Source of the DNA: Fratercula arctica
Taxonomy: Eukaryota; Chordata; Aves; Charadriiformes; Alcidae
Assembly: GCA_947846985.1 (NCBI GenBank)
Contig: CANTUZ010000004.1
Span: 57,203,672-57,267,671, forward strand
DNA length: 64,000 bases
Direction: 5' to 3'
The first letter of the stretch is position 1; the number at the start of each line of letters is the position of its first letter. The notes beneath the pieces are model-generated. The model was not told the origin of the DNA and made no database searches. It saw nothing but the letters and a program-made list of their open reading frames with translations. Positions 36,727 through 48,071 of the stretch are shown one piece after another. Position numbers and translations under genes: made by a program.

Positions 36727-37415
36727 TGTCGTGCTTTGGACTGGCCACTAAACAAACACAGATGCTCTCTTTAACCCCTGTCTCCCTTCCCAGAAGAAAA
36801 GGAAAAGAATAAGAAAGACAGAGACTTAGGGGTTGAAGAGAAAACGAAAACTACTTTAATTAAATATTATTATTAATAAAAAATATAATAATATTAATAT
36901 GAAAATAGTGAAATATATACAGTATATACAAACCCTGTATCAAGCTCCCAGGACAACGCTCACGTCACTGCCAGGCACTGGGAAAGTCCCAGACCGGACT
37001 CAGCGATGCACGGGAACTGGATTCTGGATCTGGATTCAGAAACACATAGATCAAGATCAAAGGCAAACGAATAGACAGAGTCCTCCTCAGACGCTGGCCA
37101 CTGAAGGACGAGAGTTGACCCTTTGATCCCTCAGCTTTTATACCGAGCATGGGGCAGATGGGATGGAATAGCCCCTTGGCCAGTTTTGGGTCACCTCCCT
37201 ATCCGCTCCTCCCCGCAGGTGTGACCCCTCTACGCTTTTCCAATTCCAAACCTTCAACAAGGCAAATAACAAAGTTATAGAAATAAGTATAAGCAAAAGC
37301 CTCTCTGCATACCATCCCTTGGTACTCACTGTAAATATCAGAGTTTATCTGCTAGAAGCGGACACTGTCTGAAAAATATACTGTTAATTTCAGAGAGTTA
37401 GAAGAGGCTTAACCG
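36727..37415 (-). mobile_element. solitary LTR of an avian endogenous retrovirus
   Basis: Read on the minus strand this is a complete-looking LTR. A GTATAAAAGC box lies at 37134-37143 and an ATTAAA polyadenylation signal at 36855-36860, about 280 bases downstream. A U5 region follows with 'cccctaagtctctgtctttc' and 'gggagacaggggttaaagag', and the end is 'agtggccagtccaaagcac' then GACA, so on the plus strand it begins with TGTCGTGC at 36727. Upstream of the TATA box is a U3 with 'ccaaaactggccaaggggct' and 'attccatcccatctgcccca'. I recognise this as a common avian LTR type but cannot name the subfamily. The 5' boundary is uncertain, between about 37320 and 37415. I found no matching target duplication, and no second LTR or gag/pol-like frame on either side, so it is a solo LTR or a broken copy. 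Frames inside it are not host genes. Confidence 0.85.
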
Positions 37416-38520
37416 AAAAGTAAGATTACTGAAAAAAGAATTGGTTCTGTTCCACCTCTAACCAGGACACCCAGTCTCCCTCCACAGGGGAAAAGCAGGG
37501 CAGGAGATCCAACCTGCCCTTCACTGGTAGTAAAACCTCTGCTCTGTGGCAGCAGCTGAGAAGCTTTTGTATGCCTGGCAGGTCCAAGACTGGGGAACTG
37601 CCTGTGTGTCCTTTAAATACTGGAAACATGAGCTGAGCGCAGCTGAGAATCCAGCTATTGGCTTCCAGTTTCTTTATCAACCCACACCCTTCTCCTCCTC
37701 TGTAAAAAGAGGGTACTTGCCTACTTACATCACACGGTGTTTGGGCTGTTAGTTTCAGGAACATAAACACGTCCACATCCCTCTACAAATATTCCCTACC
37801 TGATCTGCTGGTACATTTATAAATTATTGCACAACAGAGCTGCTGAGACTGCCAAGTCAAACTCTCCAAAGATAGGAAATGCGGAATTAAAGCTGGTCAG
37901 TCACATGCTATTTTATTTCAAGTACAATTGGTGCTTCAGTCGGTGCACCTGGAAAGAGCTGGGTTATGCAGTGAATTCAAATGTTGTCCGTGGCAGGCTT
38001 CCCGCATTTGCCACAGAAACCGAGAGGGGAACAATGCAGAAGATTAAAGAAAGAGGAAAAATGTTTTCATTGCTTAAAAAGAAATGCCGTTTAGAGATAT
38101 AATTCTCTCTGAGCATCCGCCAGAAGGACCCTTTCTGATACCAGGTAACGTTTTCAGATCAAGTCACATGGGAATGGTTGGTAGCCTATTGCGTGTTCCC
38201 AGTTTTCCATACGTCAGACACGGGTGGATATTCATCAATGGCTATGGGGTGCTGGGGTGGATACGCAGAGGCAAGGGGTGCTCCTGGCTGTGGGCGAAGA
38301 TGCCTGGACTTAATTCTGTGTTCTGTGACCCAGGGTCTCAGTGCCTCAGAAAGGAACACAAACATCAGAAGATATTTTCACCAAGTTTGTCCTTATTTTC
38401 TCAGTTGCAAAACAGGAATAATACAATCACCCGAACTCACAGGGAAGCTGCAAAGATAGCAAATTAATATCCCTAATGTTTTTGGTAACACCAGAAAAAT
38501 GTCCAAATAGCAAAAAAAAC
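37416..38520. other. unique sequence, no gene recognised
   Basis: Mixed composition. The open frames at 37826-38467 are short and unsupported. Nothing repetitive is recognised. Confidence 0.4.
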
Positions 38521-38525
38521 CCAGC

Positions 38526-38817
38526 TCTTCACTGAGTGAAACAAGAGCCCTGCGGAAACTGCAATGTGCAGTCAAGCAGTCCAGCCTCGACAGCCAGGGC
38601 ATCCGTGTCTGGAGCCTCAGAGGCTCCCCCAGGCACAGGCACTGTATGGACACGTTCACTCCACACAGCGGGGCCACCTCATCAGCTCCCCCTGCTCCCA
38701 GCTGCTGCCGCAGCCCCTGCCCGGGATGCCCATCTCCGGCATCCAGCATCGGCGCCCGAGCAACCAAACAGCCCCTGGACCAGATTCAGGCCGTGGGCCA
38801 GCTCTCGGGCTACACAG
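38526..38817 (+). other. GC-rich stretch open in three plus frames with donor-like end
   Basis: All three plus-strand frames stay open from about 38536 to 38817. The stretch ends in TACACAG followed by GTACACG, an acceptable splice donor, and composition drops to AT-rich immediately afterwards. The third frame ends QPLDQIQAVGQLSGYTG at the donor, which is protein-like, but no family is recognised. Openness in three frames argues that low stop density in GC-rich DNA is the main cause. A noncoding exon is an equally good reading. Confidence 0.18.
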
Positions 38818-41800
38818 GTACACGATACTGCTAAATCAGGAAGCCGCTCTGTATATTCATGAATGAAATATACATTAAGCACCACCGAGCTTATAATTCA
38901 AGACTGAAGCACCTACACCCGTCCGTTCATTCTCTGCAAAGTGCTGTGAAGATGAAAAACACGAGAGTGTTATTCTGGCAGACAGCAGGATCCCAAATGC
39001 AACTCCACTTTTTCCTACTTCATGTTGAAGCTGTTAAAATTCTCTGAATATTAAATGTCCAGCCCCACTTTCAGGGTTGACTTAAATGCGGTTTCCAAAA
39101 AATGTGCTGAATATTATTCATTTCTCAGAGAATCAAAAAGCTAGAGGCCCTTTGATGGGGTTGCTTGCATTTTTAAATCACATACACACACTAGTTAGAA
39201 GAATTTGGCAAGTATGGTTATATATGCCAGTATCTCAGACAAAAGTGCACAACACGAATGCGAAATTCTAGATGTTTCTAATTTTTCTTTAAGATATCTT
39301 TCATGTCTTTAACCTGAATGTCTCCTCCATTATACAGCACTACACCACTGGCTGAAGGAATGCAAAAAATGAAGCACGGAGTACCCAATAACCAAAAACT
39401 GCAAAGAACTGACATCTGCTACCTTCCAAAAATCAACTTACACTGCAGTCAAAGGAAACAAGGAAATAACTTTTCCCTGGTGCTAAGTACGGATCTTATC
39501 TTGTATCTGAGCGCTGGAAAAAAAAGGGTTCAGCAACTTCTTGGGTGAATGTTTACGCCTGAATGTTTATCACCTGAGTTGGTGTCAGTGAATGAAACTT
39601 TTAGGAGCTGACATTGAATAAACTCTGAATAAATCAAAATGCTTGCTCCTGGAAACAACATGCTTGAAGACAGCAGGCACATCTGAACAAAAGTCATGAT
39701 ACAGGCTTACGCACTGGAGTAGTTATTCAACGTTCAGGTGAGAGTCGGGCTTCCCACTGCCAAAGCTAGATTGCCAGTGGCCACAGATCACAGATCACAG
39801 TCCACAGTAGAGGACTTCTTACGTTCTGCAAGTCCCAATGCAGTGTTTAGACCATCTCAGACCTGAACTCTCTTGGTCAATCAGAAGTTAAACGTCCACG
39901 AGTACAACACGTAACACTGCAGCCCCTAACACTTTAGCACTCCGATGCCTTAGAGCAAGCGGAGAGCTTGGCACTAATTAATAACCAGGTTTATACAGGT
40001 AGGTGTAGGCAGACCTGGGCTCCTCTGGCCGGGCTCTTAGCTGGCTGGACGTGAGCCAGTTGTGGTCGAGAGGCCATTTAGCTGTGTTGCGCCTGAGCAA
40101 ATATGCCCAGCCTTTCAGCCAGATGCGTTGATTCAAGCGCAGCAACGCACTAATACCACATATACAGCTGCTGGATCACAGCTGGCTCTCATCTGGCCAG
40201 CTCAGACCACAGGCAGAACGGATATGTCTGTCTGCGCTGGTCTTCAGAGGCGTCCTCCAGTTTGCACGCTGGATAGGGAGCCGCCCGAATTATCTCAGAC
40301 AAGTCAAGGAAAGATGCAAAGTTTAAGCACTTAAGAGACTCTAGGTGATCCCATGCCAGAGGACATTATCTCCTTCTGCTAACAGCGCTCTCGACCACAA
40401 ATGCTATTTTGGCATTCAACACCCAAGACAGGCTTTTCCCACAAAATACAGCAAGAACATGATGCTCCTTCCTCACCCACACTGCCTTTTATCCTATAAT
40501 CTCGTGATTAAAGACTTCACGTGAGAGGTGGAAGAACTCTTTTTTTGCCCAAAGGCTTTTAACACCCAGCTTCTAATATTCAGCACAGCAGTCTAGTCTA
40601 GGTATTGCAGTGGGTATTCGGAGGGCTCGCTCTGTCCCTCCTCTTAAAACTGCTCCACTTTTCTTGAAGCAATTAGGTACCTATTGGGGCAAAGCCAAAG
40701 AGAAAGTTACCATGAAGTTGAGTGATTTTACACTCAGCTGAGGGTAGGGGCAGCTTAACAATGTAAATATTTAGCTAAAGCTGAAAAACCTAAACAAGAG
40801 ATTTTGAGAACATCTGTCCTAGAATACCCTGAAGTGGAGTAATTAAGCTTTCCTGGGAAACCGACAGGCACGTCTGAGTGCCAGCCGGCAGGGAAGGGAT
40901 TTGGATGCAAGTTTCTCATATCTCAGATAAGTGCTTCAGACTAATGCGCCAGTGTCCCCGTGAAGGAGAGTGCGGGTAGGACTTGCTGCTCTCCTGCACG
41001 CGGGGAGAGGAAGGCTCTGGGAGCGCCTCAGAGGCAGGACTCACAGGCTGGAAGGAAGCAGAGCATCTCGCTCGTCATCCCAGCAAGGCCCCAGCATGCG
41101 TTTGGGTTTGGATTTGCAAAAACTGTAGGACTGTCTGACACAGAGTAGAAGCCCCTTAGTGGCACGCATACATCTGAGCTGCTTGTCCCCTCCAAGGCTG
41201 CTGCTGTTGCTGCCCCATGTGCCAGCCCTGCCACCACCCAGCCAGGACCCAGCAGTCCAGCAGCCCATCCCCTCGCACAAACCCCCTCCAGGGGCCTGAT
41301 ACTGCCCATCTACCCAGCAGGGAGGGACCACAGCAGCTTCCAGACACAACCTGTCATGCTGGGACCATCTTACTTTTAGTAGAGCAAGGAGGGCAACCTG
41401 CCTCCTGTGTCAGGGGCTGGCTTCTGCGGCTGCCCAGCCCGGGGAGATAGCACTCCCAGTTCCTCACAGCGATGTGTTTCGGGGTGCAGGCAGCCTCCAG
41501 CTCTCTCTGCAGTGCCAGGGACATTTGGCCTGAGCACAGGTACAAGGGAGAACACTGCTCCAGGTAAGCACTGCGGGCAAACCCTTGAGGTCCAAAAGTC
41601 TATGTGCACGTTTACATTAAACAACAACATCAAGATAAAATGTATTTCTCTCCCTTTCTCCTGTATTGTCTATCATTTCTCTCTAGCCCATGAATTTTGA
41701 AACCCTTCTGCTCAGCATCTGTCTGAGCAGCAACAGGAGGCACCAAGAATAGTCCTCTAATCTCTACCCACTTCTTATCCCCTGATACCTTCAGAGGGAG

Positions 41801-42639
41801 TGGAGGATGCCTTTACTTTCCTTTTATCCTCTGCCCGGACATTCTCATGAGGCTGCATCTCTGTTCTGCAGCAGAAAATGTTAATAGCTTGGTTTGTTTT
41901 CATTTCCCGTAGTCGTCCATCGTATTATTTTTAAATGACAGAGTTTTGTCATATGACAGCGTATGTCACATTCTTCATTTTTGGTGGGATCTTCTGTTCA
42001 GGTCCATAAGGTCACTCCTTGTGGTGGTTGTTATGAAGTTTTGAGTTTAAGATACTTCTGCAGCTTCAGAAGTTTTAATTTTCAGACACTTGTTTCCAGG
42101 AATTTGAATAACTTGCAAGGGAACAAAAGAAGCAGCCAGAAATATGGAATTTGGCATTGACCCAGCCCTTCATTCATAATAAACCTTTAAAAAAAACGGC
42201 GATGACTCAGCAGAGGCATAATTCACAAACCAGAAAGGCCTGCTTCCCTACCTTACAATTGCATTGGGTAGCTACTTAATCACGGCAAATAACATAGTGG
42301 ATATTTTCTTTTTGAAAACGTATGCTGTTATATTCATCTCTTGAAATTGCTGTAACACATGGCCTCTCATCTAATAGATCCCTGTCAAATATAATTGGCA
42401 AAAGTCATCAGATGAGGCTCACGTCATATAATTAGATGTATTATATTAGGCTGTACTGGTTACTTTAATAGCAATGCCACAATGTACACTAACAAGATGT
42501 TTTAAAACACAAATGACTTCCATGACCTTCTTGAGGCAACAACTCTGATCCTCTTGGCATTTATTTTTTGGTGATAACCTATCAAAAATATGTTGGGCAA
42601 CTTGTTTGGGCCCTTCCAAGACTCCTTTTCTGAACACAC
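38818..42639. other. unique sequence, no gene recognised
   Basis: AT-rich to about 40.0 kb, with a GC-richer pocket at 40.97-41.56 kb showing overlapping frames on both strands. The stretch 42160-42450 is repeat-free with TAATTA-like motifs and might be conserved noncoding DNA. Confidence 0.4.
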
Positions 42640-43130
42640 CTGTTGGTGCAGCTCCCCGCACCCACGCGGCTCAGCCCCAACCTCGGCTGGCGCGGGACGA
42701 GGAGGGGCCGCGGTCCCGCACCCCACCTCCAGCGTCACGCTGGGCGTTCGCAGCACCACGCAGACCAGCCGCCGCTCAGACTTGCCAGCCACGTTGTGAA
42801 ACGCCTCCCCCGGTTCTCGCAAGCCAAGGATCCAGTATCCAAATCCTTTGGATGCTCATCCATCACGTTAGCAACCGAGTTCTTTTCTTCCGCGCCGCAG
42901 TAGTACGGCTAATAAACGTAATATGGCTTTTGCTTTCACAGTGGTACTAAGTACTTTGTCTGAAGGGAAGAAGAAGCCTAAATTTTACATTCGGGAAACA
43001 CCGTAACGAAAAAAGCGCAATGGCCACGTGATGACTCACTACTTCCTGAGGATATTCGGGTTTTTGAATAACAGCGCGGGTGTGGGTGTCTGGGTTTTGG
43101 GTGGGTTTTTTTTAAGTTAACGATCTGAAG
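42640..43130 (-). promoter_or_regulatory. CpG-dense patch, candidate minus-strand promoter / first exon
   Basis: From 42651 to 42830 I count 21 CpG dinucleotides in about 180 bases, close to the number expected without CpG depletion at this GC content, and CpGs remain frequent to about 43130. The surroundings are strongly CpG-poor and AT-rich. On the minus strand, CAACAG followed by GTGTGTTC puts a splice-donor-like site at 42640/42639, and the frame upstream of it is open for about 65 codons (reading GYWILGLREPGEAF then HNVAGKSERRLVCVVL). The peptide is not recognised. No TATA box was found. The patch is small for a CpG island, so it could also be an isolated coding exon, an orphan island or a distal enhancer. 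Confidence 0.35.
43025..43038. promoter_or_regulatory. CACGTG E-box abutting TGACTCA AP-1-type site
   Basis: CACGTG at 43025-43030 is followed directly by ATGACTCA at 43031-43038. Both are perfect core matches (bHLH-type and AP-1/MAF-type), and they lie in the CpG-dense patch. Binding is inferred only. Confidence 0.3.
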
Positions 43131-43149
43131 ACGCCCCTCTGGGGTGATG

Positions 43150-43260
43150 CTCCTGGTTTCCTGTCAGTGCCACATTACAGATGAGTTTATGATGTCTCAG
43201 GTGCCTCAGTTTCTCTAGCACTTGTGTTGTAATATCAATACTAGGAACTAAATTGAAACA
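43150..43260 (+). repeat. possible MIR-like fragment
   Basis: 'tttcctgtcagtgcc' and 'gtgcctcagtttctctagca' resemble MIR core text (cctctctgtgcctcagtttc), but the surrounding match is poor. Confidence 0.3.
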
Positions 43261-46200
43261 CTGGAAGGAAAAATATAGCCATCTATTTCTAGGGTTATAC
43301 ATTGCCGGGCTGTATCCACACACAGGCACTAAGAAGATATAAGCCATCTCCTTTGGACTCCATCTTACGAGCGTAAAAGTATTATTACTCTCCTAGTTCA
43401 TTCCCCAGGAAAGAGGTGCCTGTTCACAAGGCTAATTATTAGAGTCAACAGTCACACCCCTAACTGACCTACTTAAACTGTTGGAAAAGCCAGGGGTAAT
43501 TTCTAACGCAAATTAGCACGCCTGCATGGGCAGCGTCGCTGCTCCCTGTTGGTACACAGGAGGTGTGTGTCCAGGCACGGCTGTCTCAGCAGGGGGGACC
43601 TGACGGCCGCCCTCTGCTACAGCTGTCCACAGGGCATTACTGGGACACACCTACAGCTACTGCGGCGTTATGTGCACATGACACGGTTGGGGGAGAATCC
43701 TAAATTTTGTAACCCTCCTTTGAAGCTGGATGTATTGCCAAAGTCTGCTCATCGCTTACTTCTTGACAGCTAGACCCCTCTCCAGGTGCAGCTTGCGCTC
43801 ACGTGAGCATTAATATCACATAGGGTCAAAACCATTACACATTACGTTGTCTGGCTTCAGAGAGAAAATTATTTTACTTCTGAAGACAAACTTCCTCCCT
43901 GAGAAATCACAGATTCCTTTTCAACACAGCCCGGCTCGCTCCTCAATGCAAATAAGACTGATGCGTGTCACAGCTGTAAGAATTACACAAAATTAGGACC
44001 GTCTGTCCCACAGGAAATTCTAACTCATCCTGATCTGATTTTATTAAATCAGTAAGCAAATCTGAATTTCCAAAGTGAAAACATGGACACAGAACTAGAG
44101 AAGCGGGTGAGTTGGAAGGTGAGCTGTGCTGCACTGGCCATCTCCTGTCTCCAGCGGCTGCGGTCCATGCCTGGGGGGGGAACGCAGGAACCCAGAGTGA
44201 TCCCTTCCCTGCCCCAGCTTCTCCTGGACCAGCCATCTCTGACTTAGTCTTCCCCACCTGAGTGATGTGCTGTGTTTATTTGCTACAGTGAGACTAATCT
44301 TCCCATTTTCATTTAATACCTTTGAGACTATTTCTATTCTTTATCTCCACGTCATTCAGCAACAATGAATTCTACATAATTATATACTGCGTGAAACGGG
44401 TTTTCCTTGTGTTTATACTGCACATTTCTGTGGGTGCCTCTGAATCTGTTGGTCTAAGAGAATAGCAAGCAATCTGCATAATTTTCTCTCTTATACCTCT
44501 AAGATATTATAAAAAATTGCAATATTCCATTCATTATACTTTATCTTTTCCAAGCCAAAGAGTGCCAAACTACCGTGGTTGTCTTACAGGTTGGGGTTTT
44601 TTTTAGCTTTTCCCAATTCTGCTGTATCATTGCTTGAATTGGACCGACCAGAACTACGTCTACTATATGGGATGGGTACATGAATTTATATTGTGGTATT
44701 ATTATATTCCTCTATTCTTTTTCTAATTCATTCGGAAAGCCCTACTTACCTTTATAATTGTTCTGAATAATAATATGAGATTTCTCTGAAAATTGTCTAC
44801 ATTGTTTCCAAGACTTTTTTTGGCTGAATGGTAATAACTGAAATCTCTGAAATGATCTTCTCATTTTCCACTTAAAAGTAAGGGTATTTTATTTAAGTCC
44901 TGGTTTCCTCTATCCTAAACAACTGTGTGTTATCTCAAAAAGTTGTCACCTTGCTATTCACCTGCCCTTTCCTGATTCTTTACGATTGTGTGTAACACAA
45001 ATCCTAGCATAAATTGCGTGGAATTTAAGCTAATAGTAATCTCATAAAAGATTATTTTCGGGATACTGAAATGTTTCACAGTTGCATTTTTCAATGATAA
45101 TCAGCTCGGCGATTTTCTGAAATTGCATTTAATGTTTGTGAAATTTCACCCGCCCAAACCCTTGTCTAGTTGCGGTTCGACATTAAACGGCATGTGTACC
45201 GCAGGGCCCCGCTGCTCTGTGGTACGTGCCGTTGAGCAGCCCGACCCTTCTCAAACGCAGCCAGACGCCCGGTGATGCCGGGGGCTTTGTTAAAGGCTTC
45301 GCTGTTTCACGCCATTTCTACCGTACGCCAAGTCCAGCCCCGTGGTTCTCACTCTGGGGCACACTCAAATACAACAAGCTAAAGTGAAACTAAAAGGATA
45401 TAAACCTATGTAAAACAAAACCCACAAAAAAAAAAAAAAAAAAAAAATTCAGAGTGCCATACAGACAGAAACCTTTTAATTCTCACCTATTATGAGACGT
45501 CTTACTCATTAGCCCCTGTCATTTCTGGAGCAACCTGCCTGTGTGGAAAAAAACACCTATCCCGACACTTTCTAAAACAAGGAAACTAATTATTTCATGT
45601 ATGCTCATTTGAAACTAGCATTACTTCCTGAATTCCTGAATTCACAAGGAATTGTTTCATTTTCCAGTGACATGAATGAGCAGGAATCACAAGAAAAGCC
45701 GATGACCCCATGGCAGTGACAAGGCACTTCTGGTCCCTGTTCCCCGGGATGTGATCAGCAGTTCCCTCCCCGACAGAAGTGGAGCCTTGCCCTGTCTGCA
45801 AAAAAAAAAAAAACCCAGAAACCCAGCCAACATCCAGCAGAGAGTTAACCATTCCCTCACCCCTGCTCTCTCCATCGCACTCCCCCTCAGCTCTGCTCCC
45901 GGCTCAACGTGTAAAAAATGGAATTTCTAACGCTGGGGCAGACACTGCAACTGCATCTCCAACCATGATAAGTGCCAGATAAAAGGTACTAAATATTTAC
46001 TTTTTGATTATGATGGACTGAAGACATTTCTGGCAAGTTAACAGCTCAGCAACTGTAGGAGGAGCACTGAAATGTAATGGGGCCAGAAGACGCTGCACTG
46101 TATGGCCATGCAGAGCCTTTCAACTGGTGATGGTATCAGCCAGTGGTTTGAACTGTTACTTTATTATTTAAAAAAAACCCCAAACTTTAGTATTAAGTAT

Positions 46201-46333
46201 ATGCGCAAGGGATTCTTGGATGTTGTTCATAGCAGTGATAGCAGCTGAATCACTGTAAAAGGTAACTAATTTATTCCCAGGCTCCTCTCCTCTCTTCGGA
46301 CAATGTTATTCCTTTGCCAAGAAAAGTGACATC

Positions 46334-46396
46334 CTGGCCCTGCTGAAATGAATGCGAGAACTCCCCGTGGTTTCAACAGGAGAGGATTTCACCTTG
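46334..46396. repeat. old dispersed repeat fragment (CCCATTGA type)
   Basis: 'ggccctgctgaaatgaatgc', 'gagaactccccgtggtttca' and 'acaggagaggatttcacctt' follow the consensus ggccctgctgaagtcaatgg / caaaactcccattgacttca / atgggagcaggatttcaccc nearly base for base in order. One of the best members in the window. Confidence 0.5.
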
Positions 46397-48031
46397 CCCA
46401 GGATCTGGGAGAGAGTTGGCGTGAGCCCTCAGATTAAAATGCAGGAGTTCCTGGCTCTCCTTTAAAGTCCACATTATTACCCTGCTCCCCTGCCCACAGC
46501 CATCCATCAGCTCTGGACCCTGCTTATCCTGTAAAGCCTTCTTTTTTTGAAATAGACGTCTGCCTCCCCATCCAGCCTCCACATTTGGAGTATTTGAGCA
46601 CCTTTAGCAGGTTTCTGTCCAACTTTGGCAGCCTCTGTTGGAAGCCGCACAGAGTTAGTCACCTGCCAAGGAGAAATTAATCACTTTGCTGCAGAAATTC
46701 AAGCCTTTGGCTCCACCAGCAGCAGACGACGTGCCTGCTTCAGACCTCTTCAACTCGCCTCTGTCACCTCTCCCACCTTCCCGCTGCTTGTAGCTAAACT
46801 CGGGTTATTATTAATTGGTGTTAGTGATGAAATGTGCTTGGTTTTCCCCCTGCCCTTTCTGCCAACAAGGATGCACTGCGATTAATATCGTCTTCGGCTC
46901 TAGGCTGAATTACTGTGATTGAACGACATGCGGAAGCCATGCCAAGGCTCCGGCTTCATGGCCATGGGACAGCCCCCATCTCGTGTGGAGGGGAGAGGGC
47001 CCTGGTGGACCACTCACTGCTTCCTCGCTTATTCCCAGTCCATTTCAAAAACTAGGAACTTATCGACAAAGTTAAGCTGTAACAGAGACCACATCAACAG
47101 CTGCAACTGAGCCAGCGAATGATGTTCCACTGGCAAACAGAGATAAAGGACACTTATTTGTGAGTTCAGCTGCAAAACAAGCTTCTGGATAAAACTAGAC
47201 AAATCCAGATTTTTTCAAAAAAATATATCTTGTTTTTCAGAAAAAGCTTTATCACCATAACTGAATGAGTCCCTACTATATGTCAGGTTTTTCTGACTGA
47301 TAGTTCACATACCCCTGTTAGGATCTCTGGGTTTTTCATTTTTTTCTAAGGCATCTATGAGAGTGTCTAGGAAAAGTTCCAGCTAAAAGTATTCATCCTT
47401 CAGCAAGATAATTTATAGGGACATATAAAACGAAGAGGTTTGACATCCCCTGATACATATGCTATGTACACAAAACATTGTAAACACATTCTATATTTAG
47501 CATTCAAAAATTGTAATGCACTGGAACAGATGTTGCCTGTGCCATCTTAGTTCAGTTTTCTTGTGTGCTCCATAAAACTTTTAATTATAGAATAACTTTT
47601 TCTCCACACAAACCTGCTGTTTTAAAATTATACAAAACTAACTCTGAAGTTGAATTGAAGGTGTTTAAGGATGCTGACTATCACCCACAGGACAATTCCT
47701 AATATTTTGTTGAAGAAATCAGGAGGTACGCAGTGAGTATCTAATGAAATCGGATTTGTGGAACTTTTGTCTTGAACAGGGAGAAGGACTGTCAGAGTTC
47801 AGGCCAGCCCCATCTCAGTAGAAATGAAATCAACTTTCCAGGTTACTTGCTGCCTAGACCAAAGAATATGATGCTAATAAAAAGGAGGAAATCAAGAAAG
47901 GAGGAATAAAAATACATTTTCAGTTCAAGATAAAGATGTTTCGGACAAAATTGGTTACATCAATCTGAGACCTGGAGAGAAGGAGTTCTCCAGTGGTCTC
48001 TGTACCAGTAGTATGGGCGTGGGCCAAAGAC

Positions 48032-48071
48032 AAAAGAAACTAGGAAGAACTAAAAGAAACTTAGAAGAACT
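48032..48071. repeat. 20-bp tandem duplication
   Basis: Two adjacent 20-base units, AAAAGAAACTAGGAAGAACT and AAAAGAAACTTAGAAGAACT, differ at two positions. Confidence 0.95.

Noticed and set aside
36899..37329. Short open frames within the LTR
   Set aside because: They lie in LTR sequence, not in a coding region, and do not resemble retroviral proteins.
45349..45363. GTGGTTCTCACTCTG resembles a Charlie-type hAT end
   Set aside because: Weak match, no partner end found.
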